Shown piece by piece: positions 47,119 to 55,974 of a stretch of 64,000 nt of DNA. The stretch's first letter is position 1. Each line of letters starts with the position of its first letter. This DNA is from Cytophagales bacterium (GTDB lineage Bacteria > Bacteroidota > Bacteroidia > Cytophagales > Cyclobacteriaceae). The stretch spans positions 1 to 64,000 of the forward strand of contig JAKSDO010000096.1 in NCBI GenBank assembly GCA_022360055.1, given 5' to 3'. Both the position numbers and the translations under genes were made by a program. The notes under the pieces were generated by a model that saw nothing but the letters and a program-made list of their open reading frames with translations, was not told the DNA's origin and did no database searches.

Positions 47119-49014
47119 ATGAAAAAACTATTAAGATACGTTCTGTTTTTGGCGTCCGGTAGCATTAATTTAAGTGCAAATGGACAGGAGATGTTGGAAT
47201 CATCTCAATTTCCTCTAATCCACCACAACCTAAAGAATGACGATCTGGGGCCACACTTTCTGTTTCGAGGAAAGAAGTATTATCAGGCGGTCTTGGCGAG
47301 AGATCATTCGCTTCCAAATATTAAAGGGAACCCGGTTGGGAATCCCGACGGCATATCATTTGATTTTCAGGATTCACTTTTGAATGGCAAGCTATATTAT
47401 GGATTTATTCCCTATGGGGACTCCTGGCATCCGCAACCGGTATTTTTTAGGACGCCTGCTAAAATTACAGGTGGGAAGTCGAGGGTATCTATAAAGAGTC
47501 TTGCCGGAAGATACGATATGATTGCTTGGGAGCGCAAGAGAAAGGGAAGCCTTGGCTACAGGGTTGTGGACGATGCAGGATATATTATTTACGATGGCGT
47601 GATTTCATTCAAGGGAACCGGACCTTTTGAAATCGATAATACAATTTTGGAAGGTCCCTTTATAAATCTTTTGACCCATAGCGAAGTTACTGTTTCTTTT
47701 AAAACAAATTTTGAATTGAAATGTGAAGTAGAGGTAAATGGTAAAAGTTTTAGTAGTAAAAAAGGAACCGATCACGAGATAAGAATAAAGGGCCTGGACC
47801 CTGCGACAACCTATCAATACATCGTAAAGTATGGCGGCAATTCCCAAACCTATGAATTTAAAACTGCCCCAAGGCCTGGTAGCAGATCGAAATTCACATT
47901 TGCTTATGCCAGTGATTCGCGGTCCGGTCAGGGCGGAGGAGAGCGGGACCTCGGAGGAGTGAACGCCTATATCCTCAAAAAAATTATGGCTCTGAATATG
48001 CTGAAAGGAGTGTCTTTTATGCAATTTACAGGAGATATGATCACGGGATACCGGTCGTACATGAATGAGACAGAACTGGAATACGTCAACTGGAAACGGG
48101 CAATTCAACCTTTCGCTCATTACTACCCCGTAGTCACAGGCATGGGAAATCATGAAGCTTTAGTGAATTTTTATTTCGATCCCGAGACGAATGTCCGTAT
48201 CATGGTGGATAAGTTTCCCTATAAATCCGAATCTTCGGAGTACTTGTATGCCAGGGAATTCGTTAATCCTGTCAACGGACCGGTCAGTGAGGATGGGGCG
48301 TCTTATGACCCATCGGTCTCGACCGACGATTTCCCTTCCTACAAAGAAAATGTTTTTTACTATACCTATGATAATGTTGCGGTTGTTGTTCTAAATTCCA
48401 ATTACTGGTATGCCCCGACACACCGGTTGTTGCAATTTGTGAGTGGAAACCTCCATGGATATATTATGGACAATCAACTTCATTGGCTGGACAAAACAAT
48501 CGCCAAACTTGAGAAGGACAAGAATATAGATCATGTATTCATTACCCAGCACACGCCTTTTTTCCCAAACGGCGGCCATGTTCAAGACGATATGTGGTAT
48601 GACGGCAACAATGATTACCGCGCCGTAGTCGCTGGTAAAAGGTTGCCAAAAGGCATCATTGAGCGCCGAGACGAATTGTTGGATATTATTGTAAATGAAA
48701 GTTCAAAAGTCCGGGCGATATTAACCGGAGATGAGCATAATTACTGTAAAACGGAGATCGGCCCGGATACCTATCGATATCCCGAGGTTTATCTTCCACA
48801 GAAAATTGAGTTAAAAAGAACGATCTATCAAATAAATAACGGAGCGGCCGGGGCCCCTTATTATGCTCAGGAAGAGACGCCGTGGACTCCTTATACTTCA
48901 GGATTTACAACTCAAAATGCTGTGGTATACTTCCATGTTGATGGAGAAAGTATAGACATGGAGGTGATCAATCCCGATACGCTTGAAAAGGTAGATGAGC
49001 TTAAATTGAATTAA
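47119..49014 (+). CDS. Purple-acid-phosphatase-like metallophosphoesterase
   Basis: 631 residues with signal peptide (YVLFLASGSINLSANGQ). Residues about 20-180 are a beta domain, 190-255 a fibronectin/PAP N-terminal-like module (LDPATTYQYIVKYGGNSQTY). The catalytic domain carries the dimetal motifs ASDSRSG, FTGDMITG, GMGNHEAL, FITQHTPFFPNGGHV and LTGDEHNYCK. The signature DSR replaces the usual DxG/DxH of motif I but keeps the Asp. Part of the same transcript as the EEP gene; the truncated GH116 gene follows by 33 bp. Confidence 0.9.
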   Translation: MKKLLRYVLFLASGSINLSANGQEMLESSQFPLIHHNLKNDDLGPHFLFRGKKYYQAVLARDHSLPNIKGNPVGNPDGISFDFQDSLLNGKLYYGFIPYGDSWHPQPVFFRTPAKITGGKSRVSIKSLAGRYDMIAWERKRKGSLGYRVVDDAGYIIYDGVISFKGTGPFEIDNTILEGPFINLLTHSEVTVSFKTNFELKCEVEVNGKSFSSKKGTDHEIRIKGLDPATTYQYIVKYGGNSQTYEFKTAPRPGSRSKFTFAYASDSRSGQGGGERDLGGVNAYILKKIMALNMLKGVSFMQFTGDMITGYRSYMNETELEYVNWKRAIQPFAHYYPVVTGMGNHEALVNFYFDPETNVRIMVDKFPYKSESSEYLYAREFVNPVNGPVSEDGASYDPSVSTDDFPSYKENVFYYTYDNVAVVVLNSNYWYAPTHRLLQFVSGNLHGYIMDNQLHWLDKTIAKLEKDKNIDHVFITQHTPFFPNGGHVQDDMWYDGNNDYRAVVAGKRLPKGIIERRDELLDIIVNESSKVRAILTGDEHNYCKTEIGPDTYRYPEVYLPQKIELKRTIYQINNGAAGAPYYAQEETPWTPYTSGFTTQNAVVYFHVDGESIDMEVINPDTLEKVDELKLN

Positions 49015-49047
49015 TTCTTAACGGACGTATATAACCTGATCTTTGGC

Positions 49048-49500
49048 ATGACCGGCATCAATAGACGAGATTTCCTTAGAACCGGAGCATTGGCAACTAC
49101 CGTTGGGGCCACGGTCGGAATTGGAAATTCAAAAGCCCATCCGATGAAAGACGGGAATTATTCCCGCAATTTTAACGATTCATATAAAGGGCCGTTTCTG
49201 AACCAAGTTGCATTTCCGCTGGGCGGTCTGGGGGCGGGGATGGTTTGTCTCGAGGGGTCGGGATGTATTTCACATGTTTCGGTTCGCAATACACCGGATA
49301 TTTTCAACGAACCATTTATGTTTGGAGCTGTTTCAATCCAAGGAGCGAAAAACAAAGCCAAAGTGCTCGAGGGCCCTGTGCCACGCTATAAAATCTTTGG
49401 GCGCCCAAATGCAGGAAACGGGAATACAACTTACGGGTATCCTCGATTCAACAGTTCAAGCTTTAAAGCCAGATTTCCTTTGGATAACTCTGAGCTTTAA
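49048..49500 (+). pseudogene. Truncated GH116-family gene (Tat signal plus N-terminal fragment)
   Basis: 150 codons. Begins with a twin-arginine signal (NRRDFLRTGALATTVGATVG). It continues with the N-terminal beta domain of GBA2/GH116 glycosidases: NQVAFPLGGLGAGMVCLEGS, ISHVSVRNTPDIFNEPFMFG, VPRYKIFGRPNAGNGNTTYG, YPRFNSSSFKARFPL. Family members are normally about 800-950 residues with a C-terminal (alpha/alpha)6 catalytic domain, wholly missing here. The stop (49498-49500) overlaps the stop of the facing aminotransferase gene, so a deletion or rearrangement probably joined the two. The remaining product cannot be catalytic. Confidence 0.75.
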
Positions 49501-50333
49501 TTTGTTTTTAAGAATTCCTCCGTATATCCCTCATACATTTTCTGTAACTGAACTGTAGTTGGGCCGGGCTTTCCATTGCCGATAAGAATATCATCCACCT
49601 GGCAAACCGGCATTACCTTTTTTGTCGTGCCTGTGATAAATGCTTCTTTGGCACCCGCCAGTTCTTCGAGATAAAGATCGCGTTCTTCTACGATATAGCG
49701 CTCTTTTGCCATGGAAATTACATGCTTTCTGTTTATCCCTTTAAGCACTCCGTGACGGGCCGTAATTAGTCTATCGTCCTTGTCGACAATAAAAAAATTG
49801 CTGCGTGTCACTTCGGAAATTTTGCCGTTCCAGTGGAACAGCAGATCAAGCGCTCCCATTTTTTTGATTTCCGGCAACTTGTAAATGCCCATCAAGTAAT
49901 TGATGGACTTTACCTCGGGCAGGTCCCTGGAATATTCATGTGTAATTAATTTTATCCCGTTGGCGAAATAATCCTTCGGTAATGGGTTTATGGGTTCATT
50001 GATTACAAACAGCGATGGATCGCCAATAGAATACCCGGTTTCGGATGCTCCACCCGTAAGTACTATTCTGATTCCCGAATTCCGAATGTTGTTGGTTTCG
50101 ATCAGCTCCAAAATCATAGATATCAGCTTTTTTCTGCCTACCGGGCATTTCAATCGAAGCGCATCGGCCGAATGAAAGAAACGCTCGATGTGATCATGGA
50201 AATATAGCGGCTCCAGGCCAACAAGCCTGAAAAAGTCAAACACTCCGTACCCGCGCAGCAAGGTAAGATCGCTTATATGAATAAATGCTTCATAACAGTT
50301 TACGATCTTGTTGTTAAGTATGCATTTTACCAT
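49497..50333 (-). CDS. Class IV aminotransferase (PLP fold-type IV)
   Basis: 278 residues, the size of D-amino-acid/branched-chain aminotransferases and aminodeoxychorismate lyase. Motifs: RGYGVFDFFRLVG near the N-terminus, catalytic Lys in EVKSINYLMGIYKLPE, ISEVTRSNFFIVDKD (the E-x-x-x-S/N PLP loop) and ITGTTKKVMPVCQVDD. Motif details do not decide between an ilvE-, dat- or pabC-type activity. Stop overlaps the truncated GH116 stop by two bases. Divergent from the AraC gene at 50377. Confidence 0.9.
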   Translation of the reverse strand: MVKCILNNKIVNCYEAFIHISDLTLLRGYGVFDFFRLVGLEPLYFHDHIERFFHSADALRLKCPVGRKKLISMILELIETNNIRNSGIRIVLTGGASETGYSIGDPSLFVINEPINPLPKDYFANGIKLITHEYSRDLPEVKSINYLMGIYKLPEIKKMGALDLLFHWNGKISEVTRSNFFIVDKDDRLITARHGVLKGINRKHVISMAKERYIVEERDLYLEELAGAKEAFITGTTKKVMPVCQVDDILIGNGKPGPTTVQLQKMYEGYTEEFLKTN

Positions 50334-50376
50334 TCGGCAAAAATAAAGATTATCTGAACCTTAAGCGGGACATGAT

Positions 50377-51321
50377 ATGATTTTTAATGTTCTCCATATT
50401 ACAATTCTCACAGTATTTTGTCTTGTAATGAAAAGTTCCATACGAATTCTTTTAATTTTCGGAGCTGAACTTCAACATACACCTATGGTATTCGAAAATA
50501 GCAACATGAATTTGGGAGGTAAGCTTATATTGACAGTAAATGAACCTTGCATCGATTGGGAACAGTCGAACCAGGATCATTTAATTCACATTATCTGGAA
50601 CCACTCAAACGCGGATGTTGAAATAGATATCGATGGCATCTCCATTGTGTTGCCTCCTCAATGCCTGATCACCACAACTTACTACCACCACGTATTTGTA
50701 CCTGGAAATCAGGAGCGACTGATCGTTTTCTCATTCAATAGAGCGTACTATTGCGTTTACGATCACGACCACGAGGTGTCATGCAACGGCATAATCTTTT
50801 TTGGGGCTCAGAAGCTGGTCGTAATTAAACTCGATGCTTCTTTTAAAAGAAAACTTGAATTACTGCTACAGGTCTTTATTGATGAATTTGAATATGAGGA
50901 TAATGTTCAGGGAGAAATGTTGTTGATGCTTTTAAAACGGTTGATCATTATTTGCACGAGGTTGGCCAAAGCGGCCGGAGGCCTTGACGATTTGATCCTT
51001 GAAAATGTAGAGATAATACGGCAGTTCAATTTTTTGGTAGATATGCATTACAAAGAAAAGAAGTCGGTGAAGGAGTATGCCGATCTTTTGTTCAAATCGC
51101 CCAAAACATTGGCCAATATATTTGCCAAATCGGGCAGCAAGACACCTCTTCAGATCATTCATGAGCGGATCATTCTGGAAGCGCGCAGGCTTTTGACCTA
51201 TACGGATAAAAACATTAATGAAATAGCTTATGAGCTGGGCTATAAAGACACAGCCACATTCTCTAAACTGTTTAAAAAACGCATGCTCGAAACGCCTCAA
51301 AGTTTCAGAGAAAAGCGCTAA
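50377..51321 (+). CDS. AraC-family transcriptional regulator
   Basis: 314 residues as drawn; the first ~35 are unlike the family, so the true start may be the Met at 50428 (MKSSIRILLIFG) or the one at 50485. Residues about 45-150 form a cupin-like sensor (LIHIIWNHSNADVEIDIDGI; PPQCLITTTYYHHVFVPGNQ; RLIVFSFNRAYYCVYDHDHE). The C-terminus (about 215-312) is an AraC HTH pair: KEYADLLFKSPKTLANIFAK, then INEIAYELGYKDTATFSKLF and KKRMLETPQSFREKR. Next to the AhpD-like gene, a pairing repeated in other Bacteroidota, suggesting it controls that gene. Confidence 0.88.
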   Translation: MIFNVLHITILTVFCLVMKSSIRILLIFGAELQHTPMVFENSNMNLGGKLILTVNEPCIDWEQSNQDHLIHIIWNHSNADVEIDIDGISIVLPPQCLITTTYYHHVFVPGNQERLIVFSFNRAYYCVYDHDHEVSCNGIIFFGAQKLVVIKLDASFKRKLELLLQVFIDEFEYEDNVQGEMLLMLLKRLIIICTRLAKAAGGLDDLILENVEIIRQFNFLVDMHYKEKKSVKEYADLLFKSPKTLANIFAKSGSKTPLQIIHERIILEARRLLTYTDKNINEIAYELGYKDTATFSKLFKKRMLETPQSFREKR

Positions 51322-51366
51322 GGGTTAATAAAGGGAAGAATTGACATTTTATTGGGAAGTATTTCC

Positions 51367-51384
51367 TTCACAAAATATTGTGAA
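51367..51384. promoter_or_regulatory. Palindrome upstream of AhpD-like gene
   Basis: TTCACAA-AATA-TTGTGAA: perfect 7-bp arms, 52 bp before the ATG of the AhpD-like gene, with TTTG shortly downstream. It may be the operator of the neighbouring AraC regulator or of another dimeric factor. AraC proteins often bind direct repeats, so the owner is uncertain. Confidence 0.4.
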
Positions 51385-51435
51385 TGCGCGTTTGTATGCA
51401 TTGTAGATCAAATGTAAAACTAAAAATTTAAAACA

Positions 51436-51984
51436 ATGCAAAAGTTCACAGTTCCAACAAAAGAAGAAGTTTCGGAAAATAACCAAACGATTTTTGATAA
51501 CCTTCAAAAGGGTTTGGGATTTGTTCCGAATTTATATGCCTATTATGCAAAAAACGATACCGCGTTAGGTGATTATCTCGCGCTTCAGAATCGAAAAAGC
51601 ACGCTTAAAGCTAAAGAGCGTGAAGTAATTAACCTTGTAGTAAGCCAGGTAAACGGATGTAGATACTGCCAGTCGGCCCACACGGTTCTCGGCAAAATGA
51701 ATGGATTTTCAGCGGAAGAGGTTTTGGAAATCAGGGGAGGATCGGCCTCGTTTGATTCCAAATTGGATGCGCTCACAAAGTTTACGAAATCGGTTGTCGA
51801 GCATCGGGGAAGAGCAACCGAGGAGGCTAAGGCGGCATTTTTTGAAGCGGGTTATAATGAAGCCAATCTGATTGATGCCGTCATTGTAATTGGCGACAAG
51901 ACAATAAGTAATTACATTCATAACCTGACCGGATTTGAGATTGATTTTCCGCTAGCTCCTGAATTGGAACACACAATGGTATAA
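51436..51984 (+). CDS. AhpD/carboxymuconolactone-decarboxylase-like protein
   Basis: 182 residues, all-helical CMD fold. The active-site CxxC is in VVSQVNGCRYCQSAHTVLGK with the following His, as in AhpD alkylhydroperoxidase-like proteins. NLQKGLGFVPNLYAYYAKND at the N-terminus and AVIVIGDKTISNYIHNLTG near the C-terminus match the peroxidase-related CMD subfamily. Likely peroxide or thiol redox protection. It is followed by a strong terminator, so the AraC gene and this gene form a closed unit. Confidence 0.92.
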   Translation: MQKFTVPTKEEVSENNQTIFDNLQKGLGFVPNLYAYYAKNDTALGDYLALQNRKSTLKAKEREVINLVVSQVNGCRYCQSAHTVLGKMNGFSAEEVLEIRGGSASFDSKLDALTKFTKSVVEHRGRATEEAKAAFFEAGYNEANLIDAVIVIGDKTISNYIHNLTGFEIDFPLAPELEHTMV

Positions 51985-52007
51985 ATTGCAAGAATTTTCC
52001 GGAACGG

Positions 52008-52056
52008 AAGGCCGGATAAGGTTTGGTAATTCATCAAACTTTATCCGGCCTTTTCT
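52008..52056 (+). terminator. Strong intrinsic terminator after AhpD-like gene
   Basis: AAGGCCGGATAAGGTTTG (52008-52025), loop of nine, then CAAACTTTATCCGGCCTT (52035-52052). Eighteen pairs with a single G-U, followed by TTCTATTT. It starts 23 bp after the stop codon. The sequence on the minus strand also ends AAGG..., with A-rich rather than T-rich sequence, so it works mainly in the plus direction. Confidence 0.9.
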
Positions 52057-52324
52057 ATTTACTTGGTTTTGAAATGTTTTACCGGGAGCTGGTTATCCCA
52101 CTGTAATCAACTGGTCCCACCCACCGGCTTTGGTAACTCATGATTACTATTTCTGGACCGGTCGTTCGACATTACATCGTAATCAGAAATAATTCAAAGA
52201 GGATTCCGTTATCATTTTTTCAAACAATTTGAGTTACAAAGGCTTTTAATCATGTCAGTTTCCCCCAGTAACTTTATAAGCAAACTATGATTTCCGGAAA
52301 CGTGCGATAAGACGGCCAATTAAT
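52057..52324. other. Spacer before the MDR oxidoreductase gene
   Basis: The rest of the 340-bp gap after the terminator has no gene or strong repeat. It probably carries the promoter of the oxidoreductase. Confidence 0.35.
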
Positions 52325-53293
52325 ATGAAAGCAGCAGTGACTACCAGGCCCGGACCTCCGGATGTAATTCAAATTTTCGATTTGCCAGCTCCCACCGCTA
52401 CACCCGGCTGGGTTTTAATCAGGATTAAAGCTTTCGGGCTCAATCGTTCGGAGTTATTTACCCGAAGAGGGGATTCACCGAATGTCAAATTTCCCAGGGT
52501 CCAGGGTATTGAATGTGTCGGGCTAGTTGAGGACGATCCGTCCGGAACCTATGAGAAAGGTCAGAAGGTTGCTGCGATAATGGGTGAGATGGGCAGAGAA
52601 TTTGACGGAGGTTATGCCGAATATACACTCGTGCCACTTGAGATTGTAATTGCTTTTGAGAGCGACTTGCCGTGGTCTACGCTCGGCGCCCTTCCCGAAA
52701 TGTTTCAGACTGTTTCAGGATCGCTGCACGAGGCTCTGGAGATTAAAAAAGGTGAATCGCTCCTGATAAGGGGCGGCACATCATCGATTGGATTGATGGC
52801 CGGTCAACTTGCCAGTCATTTGGGTTTAAAGGTGATATCTACAACCAGGGATCCTGCCAGAAAAGATCTTCTTGTAGAGCATGGTGCGGATCACGTGATT
52901 GTAGATGACGGCCGAATTTCAGGGAAGTTAAAATACTTTTTCCCTTCAGGCGTAGAAAAAGTGCTTGAATTGATCGGCACGCGAACACTAAAAGATTCTC
53001 TGAAATGTCTTGGTCACAAAGGAACGGTTTGTATGACCGGAATCTTGGGGAATGAATGGACAGTGAAAGAGTTTACTCCCATGGGAGACATCCCGTCGCT
53101 TGGAAAGCTTACGGTTTATATGGGCGATTCCGGGAATTTAAGTCAGGAGAAGCTGCAGGAGTTTATTGATACGGTAGAGCAGGGAATCATTAAACCTCGA
53201 ATCGATACCATATTTAAGTTGGATCAAATCGTCGAGGCGCACGAATATATGGAAGCCAATCGCGCAAAAGGAAAACTTGTAGTAGTAATATGA
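52325..53293 (+). CDS. Zinc-independent MDR alcohol dehydrogenase / quinone oxidoreductase
   Basis: 322 residues, medium-chain dehydrogenase/reductase. The N-terminal catalytic domain has GLNRSELFTRRGDSPNVKFP and VQGIECVGLVEDDPSG; no structural or catalytic zinc Cys set is present, as in quinone oxidoreductases. The cofactor site is LLIRGGTSSIGLMAGQLASH, then GLKVISTTRDPARKDLLVEH (NADP-type Arg/Lys after strand 2). The EFDGGYAEYTLVP segment and GGTSSIG suggest the YhdH/QOR-like group. Substrate unknown; monocistronic. Confidence 0.9.
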   Translation: MKAAVTTRPGPPDVIQIFDLPAPTATPGWVLIRIKAFGLNRSELFTRRGDSPNVKFPRVQGIECVGLVEDDPSGTYEKGQKVAAIMGEMGREFDGGYAEYTLVPLEIVIAFESDLPWSTLGALPEMFQTVSGSLHEALEIKKGESLLIRGGTSSIGLMAGQLASHLGLKVISTTRDPARKDLLVEHGADHVIVDDGRISGKLKYFFPSGVEKVLELIGTRTLKDSLKCLGHKGTVCMTGILGNEWTVKEFTPMGDIPSLGKLTVYMGDSGNLSQEKLQEFIDTVEQGIIKPRIDTIFKLDQIVEAHEYMEANRAKGKLVVVI

Positions 53294-53384
53294 TGGCCGG
53301 AGTGCGCCCGATTTCCAGGCTTTTTGCCCCCTTTTAGACTTGGAAGAGCCCTTATATATTAAATGATTTACAAATTCTTTCGGG

Positions 53385-54128
53385 TCATGGATACCAGTTT
53401 CGAAGCCGGACCTCAATACTTTCATCACCATCGTTTACGAGTTGCTCGAATTTTTTCACGTCCGATAAACCTCCTTGCCCGCGGTAATGATACGGGTATA
53501 CGATCTTTGGTTTGAATTCCAGTACAGCGCTTGCGGCCTGATGAATATCCATGGTGTAAGGGAGGTTCATGCACACAAAGGCGATGTCGATTTTTTTTAA
53601 GGTTCGCATCTCAGGGATATCTTCCGTATCTCCCGACAAGTAAATGCGCTTGTTTCCCATAGTGAGCACATAGCCGTTGCCCCGGCCTTTGGTATGAAAA
53701 GCATCGTCGGATTGGGGGAGATTGTACATGGGTATCGCCTCGATCTCAACACCTAAAGCAGTTGTTTTTGCTCCATTTGCGATTACCGTTACATCGGCTG
53801 CCAACTCTTTTGGAAGTTTGGCTGCTACGGCCTCTGGCACAATCCATTTTGCTTTTGAAGTTTCAAGTTTTTCAAGCGTTGGAATATCCAAGTGATCCCC
53901 ATGAATATCCGTAATCAGTATGATGTCCGGAGCCTTGAGACCTTCAAATCCACGGGCCCCTCCGTACGGATCTACATATATGGTTTTGTCGTCCCAGATC
54001 AACGCCAATGTGCCGTGGGTAATTGGGTGCAATTCAAGTGTTCCCTGATCGGTCTTTACCTGATCCTGGGCCTGAAGATAGAGCGAAAGAATGCTCAAGA
54101 ATACGAATACGGGAAGTTTAAATCTCAT
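53385..54128 (-). CDS. Exported MBL-fold hydrolase (UlaG-like)
   Basis: 247 residues with signal peptide (FVFLSILSLYLQAQ). Metallo-beta-lactamase fold: metal motif IDILITDIHGDHLDIPTL reads T-D-I-H-G-D-H, in which the first His of HxHxDH is replaced by Asp or is offset. Later ligands are in RIYLSGDTEDIPEMRTL and IVYPYHYRGQGG. Probably periplasmic; substrate unknown. The upstream spacer contains a 12-bp inverted repeat and, farther out, the terminator of the nrf operon, so it is a separate unit. Confidence 0.88.
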   Translation of the reverse strand: MRFKLPVFVFLSILSLYLQAQDQVKTDQGTLELHPITHGTLALIWDDKTIYVDPYGGARGFEGLKAPDIILITDIHGDHLDIPTLEKLETSKAKWIVPEAVAAKLPKELAADVTVIANGAKTTALGVEIEAIPMYNLPQSDDAFHTKGRGNGYVLTMGNKRIYLSGDTEDIPEMRTLKKIDIAFVCMNLPYTMDIHQAASAVLEFKPKIVYPYHYRGQGGLSDVKKFEQLVNDGDESIEVRLRNWYP

Positions 54129-54204
54129 TGTGGTTGGCAGTTGGTTTTCAATTGTACGAAGATAATAAAAATATCCGGAGGAATGTTTGAATTTGACTTT
54201 TCCA

Positions 54205-54269
54205 ACAATTATGATTGTCGATCAAGCTACCGGATCTAAAAAGATTACGATGTGTTGAATCATAATTGT
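54205..54269. promoter_or_regulatory. Perfect 12-bp inverted repeat upstream of MBL gene
   Basis: ACAATTATGATT (54205-54216) and AATCATAATTGT (54258-54269) are exact reverse complements 41 bp apart. They lie 77-141 bp upstream of the MBL gene start on the minus strand. A looped operator or two half-sites for one regulator is possible. Confidence 0.4.
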
Positions 54270-54316
54270 GGGTTTGGCGATGTTTTTTGCCTTAAGATCT
54301 TTAGTTTTTGACTTGA

Positions 54317-54344
54317 AAAAGCCAATCCGGTAGGATTGGCTTTT
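54317..54344. terminator. Bidirectional intrinsic terminator after nrfA
   Basis: AAAAGCCAATCC, loop GGTA, then GGATTGGCTTTT: twelve perfect pairs, with A-tract and T-tract at both ends so it works on either strand. It lies 83 bp after the nrfA stop and separates the nap-nrf operon from the MBL gene. Confidence 0.92.
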
Positions 54345-54426
54345 CTCTCAATACAACAATTTATTATTTATGAATTTTCTACATGGTATTCGAAGTCCTC
54401 AGGGTGTCCCGTAAATGTCCGTAAAT

Positions 54427-55968
54427 CTACTTTAGAGAAACCTTTTTCATATTTAAATCATACTTTGGCATGGCATCTTCACGCTTTTTAGCTGCTTCCC
54501 GCCATTGTGGAACCAACGTCTCCAGGAATTTCTTTTTGTCATTCACCAGCTTTTCCATATCAAGACCGACGTATGCCTGGGCTTTGGTTTTTGTACTTAC
54601 ATCTGCCAGCGGGATTTTACCTCTGTGTCCCAATTCATATGCCAATGTCGCAATTTTCAATCTTGCATCATTTGCCTTCTGAATCCCGGTGCTGATAATC
54701 CTCAGAGTTTCTACAGGGGCATGGAACGCTCCTCCATGGCTGGCGGCAGCATAATCCCAGCGCCATTGGGCGTGTCGAATATCCTGCAGAATATCCTTCA
54801 TTTGGGCTTCGGTCGCACCCTGCTTCCAGGCAAATTCGGCTTCAAGGTGTGTGGTGACGAGCAAGTGTTCCAATGCTCCCCGAATTTCCAATACGCGGTC
54901 CATGTTTTCATAGACGCTGTTGGTCAATTCTTCTTCGCTTTCTCTATGACAAACCTGGCAACTGTTGGAAATATTGTTCAGCGGACTTTGAATCTTATGA
55001 TCCGTGAATTTCACACCCCCCTCGGATTTATAGGGCATATGACAATCTGCACACGCCACACCACGCCTGGCATGGATCCCTGTTTTGAAAATCTCATAGC
55101 CCGGGTGTTGGGCCTTGAGCATTGGAGCTTTACTTAATGCATGCGTCCAGTCGCTGAATTCGATGTCGTCGTAATATTTCTCCACTTCTTCGACCGACAT
55201 GCCATTGTCCCAGGGAAAGGTGAGGTAAGGAACGCCTTCATGAGGTTTTTTCTTGTTGAAATAATATTCTACATGGCATTGCGCACAAACAAGAGATCGC
55301 ATCTCCTGGTGAGTTACTTCATTTATATCTTTCCCCTGCCGTTCAAATGCCTCGATCAATGCCGGTCTGGTAATCTGCAGATCCATGGTTTTTTCGTTAT
55401 GGCAATCTGCACAGCCAATCGGATTTACAATCTCTTCGCCGTGGCGCGACCATTTTCCGGAATAAAACTCCTTTACTCCAATCTCATTCATGAGTCTGGG
55501 GACATCCGGACTTTTACAGGTCCAGCAGGTGGCCGGCATGGGTCCGTCCGTTGGTCCGGTCGGGGCACCTGTTCGCAATGATTTATAAACATCCGTTACA
55601 GCATACACATGACCTTTGGCCTGGTTGTAATCTTTGGCAAACCCATATCCGGCCCAAAGAATTACTAAAGCGGGAAATTGTTCGAGCTGATCAACATGTG
55701 CATTGCCGTTATATTTGCTGAGAAAAGAAGTATCCCTGGTGGCCATATAGGTTTCATATTCTTTTGGGTAGTTCTGGCCCCAGACAATATTTCTGGGTTC
55801 GAATGCCTGAATATCAGCCTTTTTCTGATCCACGAATTGCGCTTCTGTTCGCCGTTCGATGATGTTGGAGGTCAAAAGACCAAGGCCAAACACAATCAGG
55901 GCGGTAATTATAAATAATACCCATCCCAGCCAGGGTCTGGATTGTACGGATTTTCTGATGGTATTCAT
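54427..55968 (-). CDS. nrfA: Cytochrome c nitrite reductase (ammonia-forming), NrfA
   Basis: 513 residues. N-terminal membrane-anchor/signal helix (WLGWVLFIITALIVFGLGLL), then the pentaheme catalytic domain. The active-site heme motif is CWTCK (148-152). Four CxxCH follow: 186-190, 228-232, 306-310 and 337-341. The active-site residues around LKAQHPGYE (Lys285, Gln287, His288) and the Tyr after the third heme (CHVEYYF) match E. coli-type NrfA. It reduces nitrite to ammonium by six electrons in the periplasm, fed by NrfH. Six bases after nrfH; last gene of the operon. Confidence 0.97.
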   Translation of the reverse strand: MNTIRKSVQSRPWLGWVLFIITALIVFGLGLLTSNIIERRTEAQFVDQKKADIQAFEPRNIVWGQNYPKEYETYMATRDTSFLSKYNGNAHVDQLEQFPALVILWAGYGFAKDYNQAKGHVYAVTDVYKSLRTGAPTGPTDGPMPATCWTCKSPDVPRLMNEIGVKEFYSGKWSRHGEEIVNPIGCADCHNEKTMDLQITRPALIEAFERQGKDINEVTHQEMRSLVCAQCHVEYYFNKKKPHEGVPYLTFPWDNGMSVEEVEKYYDDIEFSDWTHALSKAPMLKAQHPGYEIFKTGIHARRGVACADCHMPYKSEGGVKFTDHKIQSPLNNISNSCQVCHRESEEELTNSVYENMDRVLEIRGALEHLLVTTHLEAEFAWKQGATEAQMKDILQDIRHAQWRWDYAAASHGGAFHAPVETLRIISTGIQKANDARLKIATLAYELGHRGKIPLADVSTKTKAQAYVGLDMEKLVNDKKKFLETLVPQWREAAKKREDAMPKYDLNMKKVSLK

Positions 55969-55974
55969 AGTGAT

